Assembly: GCA_049347715.1 (NCBI GenBank)
Contig: CP186339.1
Location: forward strand, 2,914,001-2,978,000
Direction: 5' to 3'
Source of the DNA: Thalassotalea_B piscium_A
GTDB taxonomy: Bacteria; Pseudomonadota; Gammaproteobacteria; Enterobacterales; Alteromonadaceae
DNA length: 64,000 bases
The position numbers and the translations under genes were made by a program. Positions 1-9,019 of the stretch are shown here, in pieces. A model generated the notes under the pieces. The model was not told the origin of the DNA. It ran no database searches and was given only the letters and a program-made list of their open reading frames with translations. The stretch's first letter is position 1; every line of letters begins with the position of its first letter.

Positions 1-24
1 CATTGCAAACTTGTATTCATATTA

Positions 25-1257
25 TTACTCATTTCGTAAAACCTCTGCAGGCTGTGTTTTCGACGCGTGGTAAGCAGGATAAAGTGTTGCCACAAAACTC
101 ATAGCTAAAGCCGAAAGGCCTATAATCAAAACATGGAAACTATCAAGTTGAATGGGTAATTGTTGGGTTCCAGCACCTGCACCAAGTAAGTTAAGCCCTA
201 AAAAAGACAATATTGAGTTAAGGTTTGTCGTGAGTAACACCCCGGTAATAACACCCAATAATGTTCCCCATAAGCCATTAATCATGCCTTGACTGATAAA
301 TATTTTAACTATGCTCGCTCGTGTCATACCAAACGTTTGTAAAATAGCTATTTCACCGCGCTTATCAATAACCACCATCACTAAGGCAGAAACAATATTA
401 AATGCAGCAACCGCAATAATGAGCGCTAAACTGAGCCCCATCATGTTTTTTTCCATTTTTACCGCGCCAAATAAACTCCCTTGCGTAGCTTTCCATGAGG
501 TAAATTGAAATTGTGGAAAATGTTGTTCAAGCTCTGAAATAACAGTATCAGCATCAAAAGCATCATCTAAATATAGCCTTAGTTGTCTGATCTCCCCCTC
601 TTGGCGTCTTAACATTTTCGTCGCACTTTCAGTGGTTAAATACACCATAGAGTCATCAACTTGCGAACCAACATCAAATAGACCTACTAAGGTAAAAGTA
701 CGCTGAACGGGCATACGTCCCATGGGGGTAAATACCGTTTTATTAGGTAAAAGTAAGCGAACCTTATCACCAATATTAACATTCATTTCACGTGCCAATG
801 ACTCCCCCATGACCATAGAAAAGCCGAATTTATCTAAATCAGTTAACTGACCAAAAGTCATACGTGACGAGACGATATTATTTTTCTCAAGTTCAGGCTT
901 AACACCTTGCATTAAGACCATTCTAATTGCACTTTTCGATTGAATTAGCGCTTCGCTTTCAATCATAGGGGTTACTTGTTTAACATCTTTAATAGTTAAA
1001 AATTGTTGTCGAAGAGACTGCCATTGTTGAATTGACGTTTGATCTTTAGTTGATACTAAAACATGAGGAACTAAACCCAATATTCGTTTTTTTAATTCGC
1101 CTTCAAAACCGTTCATCACAGACACAACTGTGATCAAAGATGCGACGCCTAATAAAATACCCACAATGGAAAAAAAAGTGATAAAAGAAACAAAGCCAGT
1201 ACGACTTCTACTTTTGCTGTAGCGCAATCCGATAAAAAAACTAACAGGTTGAAACAT
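25..1257 (-). CDS. lolC: Lipoprotein-releasing ABC transporter permease LolC
   Basis: Inner-membrane permease of the LolCDE complex, which extracts mature lipoproteins from the inner membrane and passes them to the chaperone LolA. The N-terminus (FQPVSFFIGLRY, then VVSVMNGFEGELKKRILG) and the C-terminal half (KMEKNMMGLSL, GEIAILQTFGMTR, TLYPAYHASKTQPAEVLR) match the LolC/E family, closer to LolC. There is one N-terminal membrane helix, a large periplasmic domain (about residues 50-270) and three C-terminal helices, the MacB/FtsX fold. I start at the ATG giving FQPVSFF; the frame stays open 23 codons further upstream, but that extension is unlike the family. LolD would be expected downstream, beyond the window edge. 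Confidence 0.9.
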   Translation of the reverse strand: MFQPVSFFIGLRYSKSRSRTGFVSFITFFSIVGILLGVASLITVVSVMNGFEGELKKRILGLVPHVLVSTKDQTSIQQWQSLRQQFLTIKDVKQVTPMIESEALIQSKSAIRMVLMQGVKPELEKNNIVSSRMTFGQLTDLDKFGFSMVMGESLAREMNVNIGDKVRLLLPNKTVFTPMGRMPVQRTFTLVGLFDVGSQVDDSMVYLTTESATKMLRRQEGEIRQLRLYLDDAFDADTVISELEQHFPQFQFTSWKATQGSLFGAVKMEKNMMGLSLALIIAVAAFNIVSALVMVVIDKRGEIAILQTFGMTRASIVKIFISQGMINGLWGTLLGVITGVLLTTNLNSILSFLGLNLLGAGAGTQQLPIQLDSFHVLIIGLSALAMSFVATLYPAYHASKTQPAEVLRNE

Positions 1258-1466
1258 TGACCGTAAAATTAACCAGTTAAGGTGTAACATGTTACACAAA
1301 AATAATGTAGCAAAAGCATAACACAATCAAAAGACTTTACCCTGAAAAATTAGTTTACTAAACATTTCAACGAAACGGTTTCATTAACATAGTTATTCAG
1401 TTTATACATAGTTACAAAATAACTGCTAATATTTAAGGTATGAGATATAAATAATCTAATGAGAAT

Positions 1467-2909
1467 ATGAATAAAGTACCTTTTTCATTGAGTGAAAAAA
1501 CATTACTAGAAGAAATTCATTCCCTACAAATAAAGAGTTCTTTAGAACAAGGGCGGAATGAAGTCTTACGTATGGCTGCTCAAGGAGAAAAATTAAGTGT
1601 CATATTAAATACCTTATGTGAAAAAGCACAGTTGTATAATAATGAGATGTATTGTTCTGTTTTACAGCTCAATAATGACACCAATACATTACATTCGATT
1701 GCGTCTGCTTCATTACCTAAATTTTTCTGTGATGCTATAGATGGCCTAACTATAGGAGCTAGCGTCGGCTCATGTGGCACAGCTGCCTATAAAAAAACAC
1801 GCGTTATCGTTGAAAACATCGATATACATCCTTATTGGGCTCAATATAAAGAACTTGCTTTATTTGCTGGTTTACAAGCCTGTTGGTCGGAGCCTATCAT
1901 AGGTTCGAAAGGGAGAGTATTTGGTACTTTCGCTATGTATTATAAAGAGCCAAAAACACCAACAGCAGATGATTTACACTTTATTGAAGTAAGTGCAAAT
2001 TTAGCTGCTGTTGTCTTTGAAAACTACGATAACCGTCAACAACTACTCACAGCAAATCAACAATTAAGTCATACCGTTGATCAACGAACCTTAGCATTAG
2101 AGAAAGCCAATAAGGTCTTAGAAGAAATAGTCAAACAACAAAATAATGACCATTTAAAACAAATTACCAATGAAAAAAGACAAACCACTAAAAGTTTAGT
2201 TGAAGGATTTGCTAATAGAGTAAATAGCCCTATATCAATTGCCTTAACAGCAATAGGTACAGCAGAACAACAAATACAAAAATTACAAAATGCTGCTAAC
2301 GAAAATAAACTCACACGAACAGAAATGTCCACCATGACCAATGTAATCGTTGAAAGTATTAGTTTAAGTCATGAAAAATTAATATTAACAACCGGTTTAT
2401 TAGAAAAATTCAATAACCTAGTTAATATTGAAAGTCGTCCCAAAAACACCTTTGAAATGAGCAAGTTTTTTAAAGAATTACAAAAGAGTTTAGTTAAGTT
2501 AATCGGCCAACATAAAATACAGTTCGAAACAGATCAAATATCCGTCACTTGTAACAAAGATGCATTATGGCAGGTGTTTCATCTATTAATAGAGAACAGT
2601 ATTATTCACGGTTTTCCCAATAAAACACACGGTAATATTTTCATTAGCGCAACGATGGAAAACAATCAGACTGTCATTAGCTATCAAGACGATGGTCAGG
2701 GAATTGCAAAGTCAGTTCAAAGTAAGATCTTTGAACCTTTTTTTAGTACTAAAGCAGATAAAGGCTACAGCGGTTTAGGGCTTTCGACTATTGAAGGTTT
2801 ATTAAAAAATGTTTTATCTGGTGAAATTAAACTGCTTCATTCACCAATAGGTACTCGCTTTCAATTAACCTTAAACAACTCCCCATCAGATATTACAATG
2901 TACAATTAA
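1467..2909 (+). CDS. GAF-domain sensor histidine-kinase-like protein without the phospho-histidine
   Basis: 480-residue cytoplasmic protein with no membrane segment. A GAF domain spans about residues 40-190, a coiled coil about 190-235, a dimerisation-like helix pair about 236-330 and an HATPase domain about 345-470. The ATPase boxes are intact: N box LIENSIIHGF, G1 DDGQGI, F FEPFFSTK, G2 GYSGLGLS. The H-box region reads EGFANRVNSP, where kinases of this type have a histidine between Ala and Glu/Arg (AHEINNP-like), so Asn250 occupies the phospho-acceptor position. No response regulator is adjacent. It may be an inactive or transphosphorylating kinase. It is divergent from lolC. Confidence 0.75.
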   Translation: MNKVPFSLSEKTLLEEIHSLQIKSSLEQGRNEVLRMAAQGEKLSVILNTLCEKAQLYNNEMYCSVLQLNNDTNTLHSIASASLPKFFCDAIDGLTIGASVGSCGTAAYKKTRVIVENIDIHPYWAQYKELALFAGLQACWSEPIIGSKGRVFGTFAMYYKEPKTPTADDLHFIEVSANLAAVVFENYDNRQQLLTANQQLSHTVDQRTLALEKANKVLEEIVKQQNNDHLKQITNEKRQTTKSLVEGFANRVNSPISIALTAIGTAEQQIQKLQNAANENKLTRTEMSTMTNVIVESISLSHEKLILTTGLLEKFNNLVNIESRPKNTFEMSKFFKELQKSLVKLIGQHKIQFETDQISVTCNKDALWQVFHLLIENSIIHGFPNKTHGNIFISATMENNQTVISYQDDGQGIAKSVQSKIFEPFFSTKADKGYSGLGLSTIEGLLKNVLSGEIKLLHSPIGTRFQLTLNNSPSDITMYN

Positions 2910-3047
2910 TCATACATATCAATATCTCCAAATGTAAATAGATATGACAAACACTAGTAATATTGGTCTTCTATCCTTAATATAGTGTCAAAGAATTATT
3001 TCTTTTTTACATCAACATCAATTTCTTTGAAAATATGAGTACTATTA

Positions 3048-5117
3048 ATGAAATCAATAATAACAAGTGCTGTTTGCTCTTCGCTGCTCCTTGTAGCAGG
3101 CTGTAATGATACAGAGCAAAAAGTCACAAATAAATCAGAAGTGGCCGCCCCAGAAAAAGTAGCCCTTACTTCAGGCATTAGTTTAGCCAACATGGACAAA
3201 TCAGTTCGTCCACAAGATAATTTCTACCGTTATATCAATGGCGGCTGGTTAAAGAAAACGACTATCCCTGGTGACAAAACAGCTGTAGGTTCATTTTATG
3301 ACTTACGTGATACAGCTGACGATAATGTTAAAGCGATTATTGAAGAACTAGCAGCAACTGACAACTTAAAAATGGGTAGCGATGAGCAGAAAGTAGCTGA
3401 TTTATTCCGTTCTTATATGGATACTGAAACCCGTGATGCTTTAGGTATCAAACCTATTCAAAGTATACTTGATACTATTTCAGCAATTAAAAACAAAGAT
3501 GAATTAGCCGCTTTTTTAGGTAAATATCAAGCTTCAGGTATTTCAAGCCCACTTGCTTTTTATATCAGTATCGATGCAAAAGATTCTTCTCGTTATGCAA
3601 TGCATATTTGGCAAAGTGGCTTAGGCTTACCTGACAAAGATTACTATTTTAACGATGCTGAACGTTTTGTTAAATTACGAGATGGTTATGTTAAACATAT
3701 TGAAAATATGTATAACTTAGCCGGTTTAGAAAATGGTAGTGCTGCAGCAAAAACCATTATGGATATTGAAACTAAGCTTGCAAACTTTCATTGGACTCGC
3801 GTTGAGTCACGTGACAGTGCCAAGCGTTATAACAAATTTAACGTTTCAGATTTAAACACCTTAACTGATGCTTTTAATTGGGATGCTTTCCTAACTGCAC
3901 AAGGCATTAAAGATCAAAAAGATATTATTATTAACCAACCAAGCTTTGTTAAAGGTTTTGGCAAATTATTTGCCACCATCTCACTTGACGATTGGAAAAC
4001 ATACGAAACATTCCACACATTAAGCACGTTCGCTGGTTCATTAACGACAGCGTTAGATAATGAAAATTTTGAATTCTTTTCAAAACAGCTTAATGGCCGT
4101 GAAGAACAACGCCCAATGTGGAAACGTGGTGTAAGTGTTGTAAATAGTGATCTAGGTGAAGTCATTGGGAAAGTTTATGTTTCTCGTCACTTTAAACCAG
4201 AAGCTAAAGCACGTATGAGTCAATTAGTTGAAAACTTACGTGCCTCTTACGGTAATTCAATTAATGAACTTGATTGGATGTCTGAAGATACGAAAAAAGC
4301 CGCTCAAGTAAAATTAGCCGCTTTCACACCTAAAATTGGTTATCCAGACCGATGGGAAGACTATTCAATGCTTGAAATTAAAGCAGATGATTTAGTTGGT
4401 AACAGAATACGTTCTAATATCGTTTCTCATCAAAAAGAAATCGAAAAACTAGGCGACCCTATCCATGATTGGGAATGGGGTATGACACCACAAACGGTTA
4501 ATGCTTATTACAACCCAACAGTAAATGAAATTGTATTCCCTGCAGCTATATTACAACCACCATTTTTCAATATGGCAGCTGATGATGCTGTAAACTACGG
4601 TGGTATTGGTGCTGTTATTGGTCATGAAATGGGTCATGGTTTTGATGACCAAGGTAGTCGTTATGATGCAGAAGGCAACATGCGCAACTGGTGGACAGAA
4701 TCAGATCTAGAGGAATTCAAAAAGCGTACCGATGTTTTAGTTAATCAATACAGTAACTATCAAGTATTTGATGATCTTAATGTCAATGGTGAACTTACCT
4801 TAGGTGAGAACATTGGTGATTTATCAGGTGTTACTATTGCCTATAAAGCATATAAAGCATCGTTAAATGGTAAAGAAGCACCAGTTATCGACGGATTAAC
4901 GGGTGATCAACGTTTCTTTATGGGGTACGCGCAAATTTGGCGTTCTAAAATCGTTGAAAAATCAATGCGTAATCGTGTTGCTACGGACCCTCATTCTCCA
5001 GGAGAATTCCGTGCTTTAGGTTCTCTTTCTAACATGCCGGAATTTTATGAAGCGTTCGGTTTGAAAGAAGGTGATGCAATGTATATTGCACCAGAGAAAC
5101 GCGTAAAAATTTGGTAA
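3048..5117 (+). CDS. M13-family zinc metallopeptidase lipoprotein (PepO/neprilysin type)
   Basis: Exported endopeptidase of family M13, likely cleaving short peptides in the envelope. A lipoprotein signal peptide ends in LLLVAGC (lipobox), so it should be membrane-anchored with Cys19 lipidated. The peptidase domain carries the zinc motif HEMGH at residues 526-530 in the context AVIGHEMGHGFDDQG, the downstream zinc ligand in GENIGDLSG, and the substrate-binding NAYYNP segment. The length of 689 residues is normal for the family. It is monocistronic, closed by a strong hairpin terminator about 20 bases after the stop. Confidence 0.93.
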   Translation: MKSIITSAVCSSLLLVAGCNDTEQKVTNKSEVAAPEKVALTSGISLANMDKSVRPQDNFYRYINGGWLKKTTIPGDKTAVGSFYDLRDTADDNVKAIIEELAATDNLKMGSDEQKVADLFRSYMDTETRDALGIKPIQSILDTISAIKNKDELAAFLGKYQASGISSPLAFYISIDAKDSSRYAMHIWQSGLGLPDKDYYFNDAERFVKLRDGYVKHIENMYNLAGLENGSAAAKTIMDIETKLANFHWTRVESRDSAKRYNKFNVSDLNTLTDAFNWDAFLTAQGIKDQKDIIINQPSFVKGFGKLFATISLDDWKTYETFHTLSTFAGSLTTALDNENFEFFSKQLNGREEQRPMWKRGVSVVNSDLGEVIGKVYVSRHFKPEAKARMSQLVENLRASYGNSINELDWMSEDTKKAAQVKLAAFTPKIGYPDRWEDYSMLEIKADDLVGNRIRSNIVSHQKEIEKLGDPIHDWEWGMTPQTVNAYYNPTVNEIVFPAAILQPPFFNMAADDAVNYGGIGAVIGHEMGHGFDDQGSRYDAEGNMRNWWTESDLEEFKKRTDVLVNQYSNYQVFDDLNVNGELTLGENIGDLSGVTIAYKAYKASLNGKEAPVIDGLTGDQRFFMGYAQIWRSKIVEKSMRNRVATDPHSPGEFRALGSLSNMPEFYEAFGLKEGDAMYIAPEKRVKIW

Positions 5118-5135
5118 TAGCTATTACCAAATATT

Positions 5136-5162
5136 AAAAAAGGAGCCTTGGCTCCTTTTTTT
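5136..5162 (+). terminator. Rho-independent terminator after the M13 peptidase
   Basis: A 12-bp perfect inverted repeat (AAAAAAGGAGCC and its complement) closes over a two-base centre and ends in a run of T. The A tract on the left means it may also serve the convergent protease gene on the minus strand. Confidence 0.85.
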
Positions 5163-5179
5163 GACTCTGTAATATCTGT

Positions 5180-7117
5180 TTACTCTCTCTCTATTTTCAG
5201 CTTTTTGCTAATGAACAACAAAGCTAAGCTCAATAATAAAAATAGATTTACACTTCCTCCTGAGGAAGATGTCTTAGTCGGTTTCGGCGGTTCTGTCGGT
5301 TCTGTCGGCGTAACAATCTTGTCGGCCACATTGATAGTGCGTTCCATTGTATCGCCTTGATTGAGTGCAGGAAGGTTCAAACTAACAGTCCCTGACTGGC
5401 CATAACTATCAGAGGCGATATCGAGACTAAAGCTTTGGCTGCTCTGTTCTGCTGTAAAGTGAATAACAGCGCTGCTGTTGTTAGCCATTGTCATCCAACT
5501 ATCACTTAATATAACTTCAACATCAATGGCAGTTAATAGTTCGCCTGTACGTGTTAATGTTAATGTTAATTTATCGCCTGCGGTAGCATCCAACGGTGAA
5601 TCTTCATTAAAACTTATAATTTCATCGGCTAAGATATAAACCTCAATACGTGAGTTTTCACCGAGTTGACTCTTATCATTTGTTAGTTCAATAGTCGTTG
5701 TTTCACCTTTTGCGTCTTGCTTGGCAGTGATAGCTACAGTCGCGGTATTTTGTCCAGCTGCAAACACTACTTGCGTTTCTGATAACAACACCGCTTCAGT
5801 CGACATGGCTAAAGAGGCGGTAAATTCAACGTCGAGATTACCCGTTCTTGTTAAAATAATGCTGTCAGTTTGACCTGATTGTAATACTAAGCGCTCAGTT
5901 TGATTAAATGATACATAGCTTGGCTCGATCACAGTATTTTCAGTAATGGTCACTTCAATTTCAGGATCTAAAGCACTGACAATATCACCATTTCTTAGTG
6001 CTAATGAAAAAGCTTCATCCGCTTCATTGATGTTATCACTCTCGATAGTTAAATTAATCGTTACTTTGCTTTCTCCTGGCTTAAAAACAACATGCTGAGC
6101 AAAACCTTGATAATCTTTAATGGTATTATTTGTGTTTGCCAGCGCACTGTCTTCACTAGTGTAGAGCTCAATAGTGGCGTTTTGTCCTAGTGTGATTAAC
6201 TCTCCTTCGGCATTAACCAACTCCAGTGTTATTACTAATACTTCATCAGACTCTTTAACTAATAATGACTGTTGAGGTGAAAATCGCACATAGGCTAATT
6301 GCTCTGGATCCCCTTGTCTATTTCCCATATGGAAAGGGTTATCTTTTAACTCATTTAACATCCGCACTACATTCGCTGTGTCTTCTTCACCACATGCCTC
6401 ACCGTTAACTGAAATAGCAGGAGAAGAATAAAAATTGTGGCGAGTATTCCATTTATTACCTGAAGGCGAACTCATGATAGTCCCTTCACCGCCACAAAAA
6501 TAACCATGTCCATAAGCTCTAATAGGTTGTGCTGAAGTATGAGCCATATCATGATCAGCACCATCATTATGACCCCACTCATGGGCAGCAAGTGTATTAC
6601 TAGTACAACGCCCCCCCATTTGTAAAATAGCGTAGGGGTCGCCATAATAAGCCCAACCACAAAAACGATTATCATTCATTGGGCGAAGAACAGTGACATA
6701 GTCTAGACCAAACTGTAGAGCTAAATTTCTGTTTTCCTCTCCTTCATTACCTCGTATTCGACTTAAAAAATCTTCAATACGTTGGCTGGGATCATTTTTA
6801 ATGGGATGTACACCCAAATACCCCAGCTCACGTCGAATAGCTAAGCCACTATTTTCCATGACTACATTTGCTGCATTAACTTGTTCCTGTACATAACGAT
6901 TTATCTCTTCAATAGTAAATTCATCAAGTAAGTCACTCGTATAAAAAACCCCTATTTTTATAATGTGATTATCAAGCGCAGAATACGCTTTTGCAGGAGG
7001 CAATTTTATAGATTTACCTTGTTGTTCCGGCGTAGTTGATGCCACAACAGATGTTGATATAAAAAGAGGTAAAACAAATAAAATGCAAAATGTAACGAGA
7101 GCCGGTAGACGTATCAT
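5180..7117 (-). CDS. Secreted reprolysin-like zinc metalloprotease with GlyGly-CTERM tail
   Basis: Exported metzincin protease. A signal peptide covers about residues 1-27. The catalytic zinc motif HExxHxxGxxH is present (H179, E180, H183, H189, in HEWGHNDGADHD), with a Met-turn (TIMSSP) about 35 residues later. About residues 270-600 form three Calx-beta-like repeats of alternating strands rich in Asp, Asn and Thr. The C-terminus is TSSSGGS, a hydrophobic helix and then a basic end (SKKLKIERE), the layout of the GlyGly-CTERM sorting signal processed by rhombosortase in type II-secreting gammaproteobacteria. The substrate is unknown. The gene is monocistronic. Confidence 0.85.
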   Translation of the reverse strand: MIRLPALVTFCILFVLPLFISTSVVASTTPEQQGKSIKLPPAKAYSALDNHIIKIGVFYTSDLLDEFTIEEINRYVQEQVNAANVVMENSGLAIRRELGYLGVHPIKNDPSQRIEDFLSRIRGNEGEENRNLALQFGLDYVTVLRPMNDNRFCGWAYYGDPYAILQMGGRCTSNTLAAHEWGHNDGADHDMAHTSAQPIRAYGHGYFCGGEGTIMSSPSGNKWNTRHNFYSSPAISVNGEACGEEDTANVVRMLNELKDNPFHMGNRQGDPEQLAYVRFSPQQSLLVKESDEVLVITLELVNAEGELITLGQNATIELYTSEDSALANTNNTIKDYQGFAQHVVFKPGESKVTINLTIESDNINEADEAFSLALRNGDIVSALDPEIEVTITENTVIEPSYVSFNQTERLVLQSGQTDSIILTRTGNLDVEFTASLAMSTEAVLLSETQVVFAAGQNTATVAITAKQDAKGETTTIELTNDKSQLGENSRIEVYILADEIISFNEDSPLDATAGDKLTLTLTRTGELLTAIDVEVILSDSWMTMANNSSAVIHFTAEQSSQSFSLDIASDSYGQSGTVSLNLPALNQGDTMERTINVADKIVTPTEPTEPPKPTKTSSSGGSVNLFLLLSLALLFISKKLKIERE

Positions 7118-7328
7118 AAGTTTAAGTTAATGAATCTAGTAAAAGTACTTAAAATAATAGCATACCCATTATGGGAAACACCAAGTAATGCCATCAGGGT
7201 TAATGATCTTTGTTTTACAGGTATTGACGCTTGAGTAAATATTAAGAAGATAATTTTTATTACTTTTATCAATTAAATTCTTGTTCAATTGACAAAATCA
7301 AAATAATAATTGAGATAAAAACTTGGCA

Positions 7329-7349
7329 ACAAACAAACTGGTCGGTATG
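7329..7349. promoter_or_regulatory. Candidate TetR operator upstream of the regulator gene
   Basis: The 21-bp element has the form ACAAACnnnnTGGTCGGTATG. The same element recurs at 8021-8041 before the MlaC-like gene, with 17 of 21 identical positions. TGGTCGGT resembles half-operators of TetR-family repressors. It lies 26 bases before the regulator start, consistent with autorepression. Confidence 0.5.
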
Positions 7350-7374
7350 ATTAGACAAAGTGATAACATTTATC

Positions 7375-7974
7375 ATGGTAGGCAAAGTGATTAAAGACTC
7401 GGAAAATACTCGACAAAAAATATTAGCGGTTAGTGCTGACGAAATACGTAAGCATGGCTTCACTGCGACCAGTTTATCAATGATTTTAACTCGCTGTGAG
7501 ATTTCAAAAGGCGCCTTATATCATCACTTCACTAACAAACTTGAATTAGGTTATGCCGTATTTGAAGAAATATACACCCCAGATTTTCTTGCTATGTGGC
7601 AACCTGCTGTTTCGGGCGACGACCCTGTAGAAAGTCTAGTAACCTTTTTTCAATCAATGTTAACAGAATTAAGTTGTGAAGATATTGTCTGCGGCTGTCC
7701 TTTAAATAACCTTTGCCAAGAAATGTCGGGGATTGATGAAGGTTTTCGTTTGCGTATTTTAAATATGCAACAACAACTTAATACCTTGATCGCAACTAAT
7801 CTGGTACGAATTTCTGATCAGCTACGCGATGACATTAATTTTCAACAAGTTGCCTATTTTATTATCTCGTGTTTCTACGGTGCATCCGATCTTAGTAAAG
7901 GCTCTAAAAACAAAGACTTATTTTCACAAGTTATCAACGAACTCTGTAGTTATATTTATCGTTTACGAAAATAA
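7375..7974 (+). CDS. TetR/AcrR-family transcriptional regulator
   Basis: About 199 residues. The N-terminal DNA-binding domain shows the TetR signature: RQKILAVSADEIRKHGF followed by the helix-turn-helix TSLSMILTRCEISKGALYHHF and an NKLELGYAVFEEI linker. The C-terminal ligand domain (about residues 80-199) holds a CGCPLNNLCQEM segment common in one TetR subgroup; its ligand is unknown. I start at ATG 7375; the frame is also open from GTG 7360. The same 21-bp element precedes this gene and the next one, so the regulator probably controls itself and the MlaC-like gene. Confidence 0.85.
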   Translation: MVGKVIKDSENTRQKILAVSADEIRKHGFTATSLSMILTRCEISKGALYHHFTNKLELGYAVFEEIYTPDFLAMWQPAVSGDDPVESLVTFFQSMLTELSCEDIVCGCPLNNLCQEMSGIDEGFRLRILNMQQQLNTLIATNLVRISDQLRDDINFQQVAYFIISCFYGASDLSKGSKNKDLFSQVINELCSYIYRLRK

Positions 7975-8020
7975 ACACCTTTCTAAATAAAAAGTTCTAT
8001 AAAGAATGAAAAAGTTATTT

Positions 8021-8041
8021 ACAAACCGCTTGGTCGGTATG
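8021..8041. promoter_or_regulatory. Second copy of the candidate TetR operator
   Basis: This 21-bp copy of ACAAACnnnnTGGTCGGTATG lies about 50 bases before the MlaC-like gene. Within it ACCG....CGGT (ACCGCTTGGTCGGT) gives a partial palindrome, as expected for a dimeric TetR protein. Confidence 0.5.
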
Positions 8042-8091
8042 TAGAATACCCCCAAATTCTATAGCCTTTATAAACAATTTAAGGAATGAAA

Positions 8092-8694
8092 ATGAAAAAT
8101 TTCTTTCTCGTACTAATTTTCACTGCTTTGTATCTTCCTTTTGCTCAAGCAATTGAAAATGTTTCCCCTTACCAAGTAGTTGAGTCAACGGGAGAAAAAT
8201 TATTTAATCGTATTAGCTCACAGCAAACTGAATTGAAAAAATTTCCTGAATTGATGCGTGAAATTGTTGATGAAGAGTTAATGCCTGTCATTGATTATAA
8301 ATATGCAGCCTATAAGATTTTAGGTTCACATTTACGAAAAATAACGCCTGAACAGCGCACTAAATTCGTTGATTCTATGCGCCACTATTTAATAAGAACT
8401 TATGCTACTGCTTTAAATCAGTATAAGAACCAACAAGTAAAATATGAACCGATTCAAGATACAGGGTCTAAAAAAATAATCCCTGTTAATGCAACAATTC
8501 TTGAACCGAATAAGCCTGAGATTAACATGGTGTTTTTGATGCGTCATAACAAAAAGACTAAAGAATGGAAAGCGTTTGACTTAATTGTTGAAGGTATTTC
8601 TCTGCTCTCAAGTAAGCAAGCTGAATTTAATAGTCGCATCAATAAATATGGTATTGATCAAGTGACACTTGAATTAGCATCAATAGCCAAATAA
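8092..8694 (+). CDS. MlaC/Ttg2D-family periplasmic phospholipid-binding protein
   Basis: About 200 residues with an N-terminal signal peptide ending near AQA. The body (VVDEELMPVIDYKYAAYKIL, LRKITPEQRTKFVDSMRHYL, TYATAL, a C-terminal VEGISLL) matches the MlaC/Tol-tol-Ttg2 family of shuttles that carry phospholipids between outer and inner membranes. I chose the ATG at 8092 because AAGGA at 8081-8085 sits six bases before it; the ATG at 8086 is too close. The rest of an mla operon (mlaFEDB) is absent here, so this is a lone paralogue under probable TetR control. A terminator follows. Confidence 0.85.
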   Translation: MKNFFLVLIFTALYLPFAQAIENVSPYQVVESTGEKLFNRISSQQTELKKFPELMREIVDEELMPVIDYKYAAYKILGSHLRKITPEQRTKFVDSMRHYLIRTYATALNQYKNQQVKYEPIQDTGSKKIIPVNATILEPNKPEINMVFLMRHNKKTKEWKAFDLIVEGISLLSSKQAEFNSRINKYGIDQVTLELASIAK

Positions 8695-9019
8695 TAAATA
8701 ATTTTTTAATGTACTCCCTAAAATGCTCGCGCTTTATACCTATATAACCTTATAGGTTTTTTCTTTGTACAAAAAAGGCAACATGACGAAAGCATGTTGC
8801 CTTTTCTTTTGCTAAGTATTTTCATCCAAGCGAATGAGATTTACCCGCGTTCAATTTCCTCTTATCTATTTCAATATGTGAACTGCCCTAATGTATATTC
8901 ACTTTGGTAGAGGGTGAAAGCAAACCACATATAAAAAGGGATTAACTATAATCTCATAGTAAAAAAGGTTAAAATCCACCATTAAGTAATCAGGTCACTA
9001 TTTTCTCGGAAGCAATGTA
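8695..9019. other. Intergenic region, 325 bases
   Basis: It contains a short AACCT/AGGTT hairpin at about 8747-8759, the strong terminator at 8771-8810, and presumably the promoter of the OsmC-YcaO gene, whose ribosome site is GGAAG at 9008-9012. I see no ORF in it. Confidence 0.6.
8771..8810 (+). terminator. Terminator downstream of the MlaC-like gene
   Basis: A 9-bp perfect stem (GGCAACATG / CATGTTGCC) closes a seven-base loop and is followed by TTTTCTTTT, with an A run on the left side. Confidence 0.85.

Noticed and set aside
1372..1382. GAAACGGTTTC palindrome between lolC and the GAF protein as a LacI-type operator
   Set aside because: An 11-base palindrome in one copy is not enough, and no LacI-family gene is in the window.
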